Origin: Alteromonas mediterranea DE | GTDB lineage: Bacteria; Pseudomonadota; Gammaproteobacteria; Enterobacterales; Alteromonadaceae | NCBI RefSeq assembly: GCF_000020585.3 | Contig: NC_011138.3 | Location: 3,165,195-3,229,194 of the forward strand | Direction of reading: 5' to 3' | DNA: 64,000 nucleotides | In this document: piece after piece, positions 7,080 to 14,370 of the stretch | How the letters are laid out: each line of letters opens with the position of its first letter | How positions within the stretch are numbered: the first letter of the stretch is position 1 | Notes under the pieces: generated by a model | Seen by the model: only the letters and a program-made list of their open reading frames with translations | The model's database searches: none | What the model was told of the DNA's origin: nothing | Program-made: the position numbers and the translations under genes

Positions 7080-8249
7080 ATGTCATCCCGCCACGCCTTT
7101 TCGCCACAGCTACCTTTCTTGTTGCTGAGTTTACTTACTGGCTTAACATCATCGTTCGTCACGCCGCTCATGAGCTACTTTTTAATTGACGAGATTAACG
7201 TTGAACCCATTTACATCAGTGTATACATGGTGTCGGTTACGCTTTCAGGGCTGGTGATAAGCCAATATTTGGGACACTTGGCCGACAAAGGTTTTAACGC
7301 TAATCGCCTCTACGGACTCACCATGATTTGCGTTGGCATAGCCATGGTAGCGTTTATCTTTAGTAACCAGTTTTGGCACGTATTTCTTGCCGGAGTGTTG
7401 TTTATGTCGGTAGGCGCGGGGGCGGTTTCGCAAATGCTAACGGTTTCAGGGCTATGGGCCAAAAACCAAGATATAGATTTAGCAGCGTTTAACTCAAAAG
7501 TACGCGCGGCCATATCCTTAGCCTGGGTAGTAGGCCCGCCAATGGCGTTTACATTAGTGGCTAGTTTTGGCTTTGCCGCCTCATTCTATGTGGCTATTGC
7601 GTGCGTAGTCACCGCTACGCTTTTCGTGGTTAAGGTGGTACCGCCTCAACAAGCCTGCCAACATTCGCAAAACACCACACTAAAGGGGTCGCTTTCACTG
7701 CCTTTTTGGCTTGTAGGGCTGGCAGTGCTTGCTGGAATGGCCGGTAATGTTATGTATTTATCCTCAATGCCATTATACGTAATGCAAGAGCTAGGTTTGC
7801 CTGAAAATTTACCCGGCCTTATGATGGGCGTGGTCGCAGCGCTTGAAATTCCTACTATGCTAATTGCCGCTAAGCTCGCACGACGCTTTCCACCTGCTGG
7901 TGTTATGGCTGTTGCCTTTCTATTTGGCTGCTGCTTTTATATTGGCGTGTATTTCTCTCAATCAAGCTGGGAATTATTATCGCTTCAAATATTAAATGCA
8001 CTTTTTTACGGTTTATACGCTGGCATAGGCTTAACGCTTCTGCAGCAACAGGCACCTAATTTAACGGGCTTCACCTCAGCTTTTTATTCGAACGCCACCC
8101 GCGTGGGTATGATGCTTGGCACTATTGGCGCAGGCACAGTGGCGCAATTTTATAGCTTTAGAGCTGCCACAATAGGCTCGCTATGTATTGCCATATTTGG
8201 TTTGAGTGTATTGTTAGTGTTTATGTTTTTAAAGCGAAGGGCGAGCTGA
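7080..8249 (+). CDS. MFS sugar-efflux transporter (SetA/SetB-like)
   Basis: The protein has 389 residues and about 12 transmembrane helices in two halves. The loop 'GHLADKGFNANRLYGLTMI' corresponds to the MFS motif A region. 'RAAISLAWVVGPPMAFTL' is the stretch shared with the SetA/SetB sugar-efflux family ('S-L-A-W-x-x-G-P-P'). The C-terminal half has 'SAFYSNATRVGMMLGTIGAG', also typical. It should export sugars or glycosides across the inner membrane; the actual substrate is unknown. An AGGAG ribosome binding site precedes the ATG. An inverted repeat follows the stop. Confidence 0.85.
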   Translation: MSSRHAFSPQLPFLLLSLLTGLTSSFVTPLMSYFLIDEINVEPIYISVYMVSVTLSGLVISQYLGHLADKGFNANRLYGLTMICVGIAMVAFIFSNQFWHVFLAGVLFMSVGAGAVSQMLTVSGLWAKNQDIDLAAFNSKVRAAISLAWVVGPPMAFTLVASFGFAASFYVAIACVVTATLFVVKVVPPQQACQHSQNTTLKGSLSLPFWLVGLAVLAGMAGNVMYLSSMPLYVMQELGLPENLPGLMMGVVAALEIPTMLIAAKLARRFPPAGVMAVAFLFGCCFYIGVYFSQSSWELLSLQILNALFYGLYAGIGLTLLQQQAPNLTGFTSAFYSNATRVGMMLGTIGAGTVAQFYSFRAATIGSLCIAIFGLSVLLVFMFLKRRAS

Positions 8250-8271
8250 AGCGTAGCGTAGCCTCGCCTCA

Positions 8272-8301
8272 TTGATTGGGTTACACGCAAAACCCAATCA
8301 A
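8272..8301. terminator. Inverted repeat after the MFS gene
   Basis: TTGATTGGGTT (8272-8282) and AACCCAATCAA (8291-8301) form an 11-bp perfect stem with an 8-nt loop just after the MFS stop codon. There is no T run on the plus strand, so it may act as an RNA-stability stem or a weak terminator. Confidence 0.5.
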
Positions 8302-8324
8302 AATGCGATACTGCTTAATACAAA

Positions 8325-8390
8325 AAGGGCCCGGTGGCCTTTAATGTACCTTTAAACCGCAGTTTGTACATCAAAGATCAACGAGCCCTT
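8325..8390 (-). terminator. Long imperfect hairpin with U-tract, terminator of the MDR reductase gene
   Basis: Read on the minus strand, a 25-position stem with only two mismatches and a few G-U pairs closes on a 16-nt loop. It is followed by five T residues (8322-8326 on the plus strand). It lies about 50 bp past the stop of the minus-strand reductase. The length is unusual for a simple terminator. Confidence 0.7.
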
Positions 8391-8437
8391 CTTCTTTAAT
8401 TCTTTTAATTGAAGTATGAAGCTTCAAAGTTGAGTCG

Positions 8438-9562
8438 TTAGTCGCCTTTATTGGGCACAATCAGATATTTAGTACCCGTCTTTTTCGCATTGTATAGCGC
8501 TACGTTTTCAGGCTGTAGCGCTTCTTCAAGGCTTAACTCTTTGCTGTAGGATGACGCAAAGGTAGTGTTAATCTCCGTAGCCACTTTTTGATAAAGCTCG
8601 CCCACGCGTTTCTTATCAAGCTTGCCTAAGAAGCGCATTAACAACCAACCGCCAATACCCCACGTCATGCCGTAAGCGCGGTTTAAAATAGTCGGTGAGA
8701 AATCTAAACCACCATAGATATACACTTGTTTATTGCTGTCAGAACCATAGGTGTTGAAGCCTGTTGCATCTTTACTACCCGACGCTTCCATCATGGTAAG
8801 GATATCGCTAACTAGCTCACCGCCACCAATGGCGTCGAACGCAAGTGTAGCGCCAGTGCTGTCTATGGCCTGGTAAAGTTCAGCTTTGAAATTATCGCTA
8901 CTGGAATTAAGCACAATTTTCGCACCAATACCTTTAAGTAGGTCTACCTGCTCTTGACTACGAACGATATTTACTAGTTCTACGCCTTGCTCTAAACAAA
9001 TTTTATTTAGCATTTGCCCAAGGTTAGACGCAGCTGCAGTGTGAACCAAGGCTTTATGCCCTTCCATACGCATGGTTTCAACCATACCCAATGCTGTTAG
9101 CGGGTTAACAAACGAAGACGCCGCCTGCTGAGGTGTAGTGCTATCCATATGAGGTAAACACGCCTGCACGGGCACGCACGCGAACTCTGTATAAGCTGCG
9201 CCGGTAAGAATAGACACGGTTTTTCCCATTAAAGCTTGCGCTTCAGGGCTGTCGCCTGCGGCAACCACGGTACCGGCGCCTTCATTCCCAATAGGTAAAG
9301 TTTGGTCAAGACGAGACTTAATACGGCTCAACAAAGGCTTGTGTACCGGTGCAACCAATGCATTTTTATCAGCATCGAAAGTGGCTTTATCAAGGCTTGC
9401 TGGACCAAACATAGGCCACATATCTGACGGGTTTATTGGAGAGGCTTCCATGCGCACAATCACCTCATGGGCCTTCGGCTCTGGAACATCTACCTCTTTT
9501 AGCGATACCTGAAGCTCACCTTCTGATGTAATTAGCGTAAATAGTTGTTTAGATTTATTCAT
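8438..9562 (-). CDS. Zinc-independent MDR-family oxidoreductase (quinone/enoyl reductase-like)
   Basis: The protein has 374 residues with a GroES-like N-terminal domain ('VIVRMEASPINPSDMW', 'IGNEGAGTVVAAGDS'). A Rossmann domain follows ('ALVHTAAASNLGQMLNKIC', then 'GAKIVLNSS' and 'ATLAFDAIGGGELVSDIL'). The catalytic zinc-ligand set of alcohol dehydrogenases is absent; the 'NPSDMW' site resembles quinone oxidoreductases and enoyl-thioester reductases. It is expected to use NADPH to reduce an activated double bond or quinone; the substrate is unknown. It has its own hairpin terminator. An insertion of about 25 residues (near 55-80) makes the N-terminal domain slightly longer than usual. Confidence 0.85.
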   Translation of the reverse strand: MNKSKQLFTLITSEGELQVSLKEVDVPEPKAHEVIVRMEASPINPSDMWPMFGPASLDKATFDADKNALVAPVHKPLLSRIKSRLDQTLPIGNEGAGTVVAAGDSPEAQALMGKTVSILTGAAYTEFACVPVQACLPHMDSTTPQQAASSFVNPLTALGMVETMRMEGHKALVHTAAASNLGQMLNKICLEQGVELVNIVRSQEQVDLLKGIGAKIVLNSSSDNFKAELYQAIDSTGATLAFDAIGGGELVSDILTMMEASGSKDATGFNTYGSDSNKQVYIYGGLDFSPTILNRAYGMTWGIGGWLLMRFLGKLDKKRVGELYQKVATEINTTFASSYSKELSLEEALQPENVALYNAKKTGTKYLIVPNKGD

Positions 9563-9735
9563 ATCTACTCTTGTGCCCTAAAAATTAAACGCTCTACGTA
9601 CTGTTAAGCTAACACGCCCCCACTATCAGCAGTATTTATATTTCGAATACATATGCGTTTCGATGGTTTATACACCCGATTATTTAGATGAGTTACACTA
9701 CAAAGCGTGTATCGACTTGTAATAGCGAATAAAAA

Positions 9736-10332
9736 ATGAAAAGACATGGTATCTACCTCTTTCTAGGACTCATCGGAATAAGCAATATGGCGTTTGGTAA
9801 AGCTGCACCTTTGGTCTCAATTCCTACCCACGACGCGTTTTTTAATTCTATAAAAGCGTACTGCGGTAAAGCGTTTCAAGGGAAGGTGAGTAAAGATAAT
9901 GTAGGTAATACCTTCGGTGATGCAGAACTTGTTATGCACATACGAAAGTGCACAGACTCAGAAATTCAGATACCTTTTCACGTGGGTGACGACGCATCCC
10001 GCACTTGGATATTAACAAAGACTGGCGCTGGTCTTATGTTAAAACACGACCACAGAAATAAAGACGGCAGTTTTCACTCCTCTACCATGTACGGCGGGCA
10101 TACTGTAGATGAAGGATATGCCCAAGTTCAGTCATTCCCCGCGGACGCCTACTCGAAAGCATTATTTATAGAATCTGGGATTGCAGCATCCACCGATAAC
10201 GTGTGGCAAATGATGATTTACCCCAACCGCTTTAGCTATCGATTGATTCGCCCTGCGCGCGAAGTACAAGTTGATTTCGATCTAGATAACACATTCCCAG
10301 TTCCCAGTACGCCCTGGGGCTACAAAGATTAA
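9736..10332 (+). CDS. Exported hypothetical protein
   Basis: The protein has 198 residues and a signal peptide ending near 'GISNMAFG-KAA'. Two cysteines in the mature part ('AYCGKAF', 'IRKCTDSE') could form a disulfide in the periplasm. Conserved-looking segments are 'LMLKHDHRNKDGS', 'YGGHTVDEGYAQVQSFPAD' and 'WQMMIYPNRFSYRL', which read like a small beta-rich domain. I cannot assign a family. It stands alone between an MDR reductase and a RecQ-like helicase with about 145 bp on each side. Confidence 0.7.
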   Translation: MKRHGIYLFLGLIGISNMAFGKAAPLVSIPTHDAFFNSIKAYCGKAFQGKVSKDNVGNTFGDAELVMHIRKCTDSEIQIPFHVGDDASRTWILTKTGAGLMLKHDHRNKDGSFHSSTMYGGHTVDEGYAQVQSFPADAYSKALFIESGIAASTDNVWQMMIYPNRFSYRLIRPAREVQVDFDLDNTFPVPSTPWGYKD

Positions 10333-10478
10333 TTGAGGCTGAAACTGGACACAGGTATCGTTGCGTTTATTACCACAACACTATATAACAAGTTTTAAAT
10401 TGCCTAATATATCTTGTCCCAACATACGACTAGATAGAAATAGTTAGACTTAAATCATCACCTACTTGGATAAAAAGA

Positions 10479-12518
10479 ATGTCTTCTGCCCCCAATATTT
10501 TACAACAGCTTTTTGGTTTCTCAGCGTTTCGCGAGGGGCAAAAAGAGGCGGTGGATTCTCTACTTAGTGGGCATTCAACGTTAGCGATCTTTCCGACTGG
10601 TTCGGGCAAATCTTTGTGTTACCAGTTCGTTGCTACGCAGCTGCCACATTTAACTCTGGTGGTTTCTCCATTACTGGCGCTGATGAAAGATCAGCTAGAA
10701 TTTTTGCATAGCAAAGGCATTGCGGCGGCTAGCATCGATTCCACCTTAACACCTGAGCAAAACAAGCAGGTGATGAACGACGTGCGTTCAGGGCAGTGTA
10801 AAATTTTAATGGTGTCAGTGGAGCGTTTTAAAAACGAACGGTTCCGACAATTCATCGAGTCCGTTCAGGTAAGTATGTTGGTGGTCGATGAAGCGCACTG
10901 TATCTCTGAGTGGGGCCATAACTTTCGCCCCGACTACTTAAAACTTCCTGCCTACCAAAAAGAGTTGAATATCCCACTTGTATTACTACTTACAGCAACG
11001 GCCACTAAAAAAGTAAAAGAAGATATGGCGGCACGCTTTGCTATTGCGCCAACTAGCATTATTCAAACGGGATTTTATCGCCCCAACCTGAATTTATTTG
11101 TTCGCCCCGTACTTGAACCTAACAAAAATCAAGCGCTGATAGACGAAATTCAAAAACAACAAGGTGCTGGGATTGTTTACGTTACATTACAAAATAGCGC
11201 AGAGGATGTAGCGCGCTTTTTGCAGCAGCAAGGGTTTGCTGCGAAGGCCTACCATGCAGGCCTTAACAGTGAGGTAAGGCAAGGTATCCAACAAGATTTC
11301 ATGAGCAACAAGATTCAAGTCGTTGTAGCTACTATTGCCTTTGGCATGGGTATAGATAAATCTGATATCCGCTTTGTTATCCATTACGATCTACCTAAAT
11401 CTATTGAAAACTACAGCCAAGAAATCGGCAGAGGTGGGCGCGATGGCGAAGCGGCAAATTGCACCGTATTAGCGAACCTCGACGGATTAGTCACCATAGA
11501 AAACTTCGTTTACGGCGACACACCCGATAAAAGCGCAATAGAACGGGTTATCGACGACATCAAGCTGCAAGCCCCAGCTGAACAAAATAGAGCCAAGCAA
11601 GTTACACCAAAGCAAGATAGAGCACAGCAATATACAACTAATCAAAATGACTCGCTCATCAATGCAGAAAACAAGGTTTACCAATGGGAAACCCAAATAA
11701 ATAGCTTATCGAGCGCCAGTAATATTCGCCAGCTTCCTCTTAAAACCTTACTTGTTCAGCTTGAACTCGCAAACGTTATTCGCCCGTTATTCGCCTATTT
11801 CGCAGAATACAAATTCCGCTTTATTTCAGATAAAGCCACCATACTCGGCTTGTTTTCAGAAGAGCGAGCGCGCTTTTTAGATGCGGTATTCACTCATTCA
11901 AACATGAAGAAAGTGTGGGGCGTGGTCGATTTCGACAGTATTTATCAGCACTATGGCGCAGAACGTTCTAGAGTAGTGGCGGCCTTAGAATACTTGCACG
12001 AGCACAATCATATAGAGCTTGCATCACGTTTAATTACCGATGTATACCGTGTTAACAACGAATTACTGCAAGACGGCGATTTGGCAAACAAACTAGCGCA
12101 CTATTTTTCTGAAAACGAACGTAAAGAAGTCGAGCGCATCGCCGCACTTGTCAGCTTTTTCGAACAAGACACTTGCTTAAGCCACAACTTGTCAGCGTAT
12201 TTTGATGATACTCAAGCACCGAAAGCGTGTGGGCATTGCAGTGTGTGCCAAGGTAAAGTGGCCAAGCTTAACTATTCATCACCAATCCCAATACCGGATA
12301 GAGAGCAGATATCTGAAGCTATGACAGCGCTAGAAGCGCATTTAAGCGGTAAGTTTGAAGGCCCAATCACCCCTTCTATTTATTGTCGCTTCCTAACTGG
12401 CATGACTATGCCTTTGTTTAGTCGCTTAAAAATAAGACAAGTTAAAGGGTTTGGTAGCTTGGAACACTGCCGGTATGCAGATGTTTTACAAGAAGTGAAC
12501 GCAGTTTCATGCCAATGA
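10479..12518 (+). CDS. RecQ-family ATP-dependent DNA helicase
   Basis: The protein has 679 residues. The helicase core shows motif 0 ('FGFSAFREGQKEAV'), Walker A ('FPTGSGKSLCYQ', about residue 40), 'VVSPLLALMKDQ', the DEAH box ('VVDEAHCISEWGHNFRPDY') and motif III ('LLTATAT'). It continues with 'TIAFGMGIDKSDIRFVIHYDLPKSIENYSQEIGRGGRDG' (motifs V-VI). A zinc-binding cysteine set follows near residues 565-590 ('C...CGHCSVC'). No clear HRDC domain is present. A Gln-rich, low-complexity stretch of about 30 residues (near 365-395) is inserted after motif VI and is unusual. It unwinds DNA 3' to 5' in repair or recombination. It may be a RecQ paralogue rather than the main recQ. Confidence 0.92.
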   Translation: MSSAPNILQQLFGFSAFREGQKEAVDSLLSGHSTLAIFPTGSGKSLCYQFVATQLPHLTLVVSPLLALMKDQLEFLHSKGIAAASIDSTLTPEQNKQVMNDVRSGQCKILMVSVERFKNERFRQFIESVQVSMLVVDEAHCISEWGHNFRPDYLKLPAYQKELNIPLVLLLTATATKKVKEDMAARFAIAPTSIIQTGFYRPNLNLFVRPVLEPNKNQALIDEIQKQQGAGIVYVTLQNSAEDVARFLQQQGFAAKAYHAGLNSEVRQGIQQDFMSNKIQVVVATIAFGMGIDKSDIRFVIHYDLPKSIENYSQEIGRGGRDGEAANCTVLANLDGLVTIENFVYGDTPDKSAIERVIDDIKLQAPAEQNRAKQVTPKQDRAQQYTTNQNDSLINAENKVYQWETQINSLSSASNIRQLPLKTLLVQLELANVIRPLFAYFAEYKFRFISDKATILGLFSEERARFLDAVFTHSNMKKVWGVVDFDSIYQHYGAERSRVVAALEYLHEHNHIELASRLITDVYRVNNELLQDGDLANKLAHYFSENERKEVERIAALVSFFEQDTCLSHNLSAYFDDTQAPKACGHCSVCQGKVAKLNYSSPIPIPDREQISEAMTALEAHLSGKFEGPITPSIYCRFLTGMTMPLFSRLKIRQVKGFGSLEHCRYADVLQEVNAVSCQ

Positions 12519-12688
12519 CTGGCAGGACTGACTGTTGACTGGTCGATAACGAGCCAGTATTGAATTGAGCTAGCGCCTTTTTGCTAAAAGAGGTCAGATT
12601 GCACTAGCTATCTGGCTTACTGTCTGCCGGTTGCATGAACTATGTTTATCGCCCGTTTAGCAAATTGTTTCATAAGCCTAACGCCTGA

Positions 12689-13129
12689 TCACGCCATATT
12701 GTCAATTTGCTTTAAGATACTGCCAAAAGCACGGCTTCCTACGCTCTGAATCTGCTTATCAAAGTAAAGGCTTCCCAAAAGAAAAATGGTAATGTGCCCT
12801 TGCGAGCGCCAGGTAACGTGTGTTTTCCCATCTTTGTCTTTAAGCGTAATCTCACCTAATTGATGGTTGTATGGTAATGGCTTGGACTTCACGACTTTAT
12901 AGCCTAGTTTATAAGGCGGCTCGTAAGCAACGATTTCTTCGTGAAGGTTCGAGCCCCCTGAAATAATCTCACGTACCGCCCCCAGTCCATTGGTTTCATG
13001 TTTACCTTTAATCAGTAAATTTGACCGCTCAATAGCTTTGAACTGTGCATAGTTAGCATGATCACTCAAAATGGCAAAAACCTTTTCGATAGGTTTGTTT
13101 ATGGTTCGTTCTACATGAATTGAAAACAC
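12689..13129 (-). CDS. SRPBCC-family protein
   Basis: The protein has 146 residues and the START/Bet v1-like (SRPBCC) pattern. It starts 'IHVERTINKPIEKVFAILSDHANYAQF', continues 'GLGAVREIISGG', 'EEIVAYEPPYKLGYKV', 'GEITLKDKDGKTHVTWRSQG', and ends in a long helix. The fold makes a hydrophobic pocket for lipids or polyketide-like ligands; the function here is unknown. It is divergently oriented to the borosin methyltransferase, with about 100 bp between them, so a shared regulatory region is possible. Confidence 0.8.
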   Translation of the reverse strand: MFSIHVERTINKPIEKVFAILSDHANYAQFKAIERSNLLIKGKHETNGLGAVREIISGGSNLHEEIVAYEPPYKLGYKVVKSKPLPYNHQLGEITLKDKDGKTHVTWRSQGHITIFLLGSLYFDKQIQSVGSRAFGSILKQIDNMA

Positions 13130-13305
13130 GCGCTATTCCTTTTTTATACATTTTTATTAGCGATATTTTTCGATAATAGCCTAAACGCAATCAAACGTTT
13201 ACTTAATAAAACTTATCCTTCATTAGCCAACCTGTGAATATAGCAATACCCTTAATTCTATTTTATAGTAGGAAAAACAACAGTGTCGAAAACGGTATAG
13301 GAAGT

Positions 13306-14133
13306 ATGGGCACCACTAAAAAGGGATCGCTTATTGTGGTCGGCACAGGTATCAGTGTTGCAGGGCAAATGACCGTTGCCGCAAGAAGCCACATTGAGAA
13401 TGCCGACATCGTCTTCATGGGTATCATGAATAAAATCGGCGAACATGTGGTAACCAAACTTAACTCTAATAGCGTCTCGCTAGACGACCTTTATGAAGAA
13501 GGAAAATCTCGCGCCCTCACCTATTCTCAAATGGCCGACCGAATTGTGCAATCAGTGGTAGAAGGTAACAAGGTTTGCGTTGCTTTTTATGGTCACCCAG
13601 GCGTATTTGTCACGCCTTCACATGAAGCTATTCGCCGAGTACAAGAGCTAGGTTTAGAGGCGCAAATGTTGCCTGGCGTTTCCGCCGAAGACTGCTTAAT
13701 TGCCGATTTGGGCATAGACCCTTCTCGCTATGGCTGCCAGTCATACGAGGCCACCCAATTTCTGTTCCGCGACTACCGCATAGACCCGCACATGACGCAA
13801 ATTATCTGGCAAATAGGGTTAGCAGGAGAAGCAACGTTAAGCGTGCTAGATGCCAATCACAGCCAATCAGGTCTGGCTATGCTGGCAGATATACTGGCCG
13901 AGCATTATCCAAGTGATCACGAGCTCATTATTTATGAAGCAGCGACGCTTCCTCTTTGCGAACCAAAGATAGAAAAAGTCATGCTTCGTGAGCTCGAATT
14001 CGCAAAACCCACCTTGGTGTCGACGCTCGTTGTTCCATCGAAGGGAATGCCAGCATACCGACAAGACCGCTTAGCGAAGCTAGGGCTAACAGAACAACAA
14101 GTTACTAACTATAGAAACCCAACCCTAAATTAA
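13306..14133 (+). CDS. Split-borosin peptide alpha-N-methyltransferase (SonM-like)
   Basis: This is a tetrapyrrole-methylase-fold SAM enzyme. It opens 'GSLIVVGTGISVAGQMTVAARSHIENADIVF' and has 'CVAFYGHPGVFVTPSHEAI', 'MLPGVSAEDCLIADLGIDPSRYGCQSYEATQFLF', 'IWQIGLAGEA' and 'DHELIIYEAATLP'. These blocks line up with SonM, the stand-alone borosin methyltransferase of Shewanella oneidensis, rather than with cobalamin or sirohaem methylases. It should iteratively methylate backbone amides of the small protein encoded 16 bp downstream. I chose the ATG at 13306 (MGTTKKGSL) because the family starts just before the GSL block; the ORF is open upstream to a GTG at 13234. No precursor is fused to its C-terminus, so it is a split system. 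Comparison with SonM is from memory. Confidence 0.85.
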   Translation: MGTTKKGSLIVVGTGISVAGQMTVAARSHIENADIVFMGIMNKIGEHVVTKLNSNSVSLDDLYEEGKSRALTYSQMADRIVQSVVEGNKVCVAFYGHPGVFVTPSHEAIRRVQELGLEAQMLPGVSAEDCLIADLGIDPSRYGCQSYEATQFLFRDYRIDPHMTQIIWQIGLAGEATLSVLDANHSQSGLAMLADILAEHYPSDHELIIYEAATLPLCEPKIEKVMLRELEFAKPTLVSTLVVPSKGMPAYRQDRLAKLGLTEQQVTNYRNPTLN

Positions 14134-14149
14134 AAAAGGATAATAAGAA

Positions 14150-14353
14150 ATGGCAAAATCTATACAAGATTTTTTGGTTGAATTAGACACCAACAGCAAG
14201 CTAATGGAAGCTTACAAAAGCGACCCTGTGGCAACCGCAAAGAAGTACGGATTACCTGCCGATGAAGTAAAGATTATTGCGGATAAAAACTGGGACGAGC
14301 TTTCTAAGCGCTTTGACGACACCAGTAAAACCATTCGCGTTATTAGCTACTAA
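14150..14353 (+). CDS. Borosin precursor peptide (SonA-like)
   Basis: The protein of 67 residues has a helical leader ('SIQDFLVELDTNSKLMEAYKSDP', 'AKKYGLPADEVKIIADKNWDEL') resembling the borosin-binding domain of SonA. The short C-terminal tail reads 'DDTSKTIRVISY'. The V64-I65-S66 triplet falls at the same numbers as the methylated V-I-S region of SonA; there Leu63 and Ile65 are methylated, whereas residue 63 is Arg here. The chain stops one residue after VIS, without a trailing segment such as HGNGD. An AGGAT ribosome binding site lies ahead, and the gene is sandwiched in one operon between the methyltransferase and a sensor kinase. The product is predicted to be an N-methylated peptide; its maturation protease is not visible nearby. 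Confidence 0.8.
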   Translation: MAKSIQDFLVELDTNSKLMEAYKSDPVATAKKYGLPADEVKIIADKNWDELSKRFDDTSKTIRVISY

Positions 14354-14370
14354 CTAATAGCAACAGAAAA

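Noticed and set aside
13234..13305. GTG start for the borosin methyltransferase
   Set aside because: It adds 24 residues that the SonM family, as recalled, does not have; the family begins just before the GSL block. Not fully excluded.
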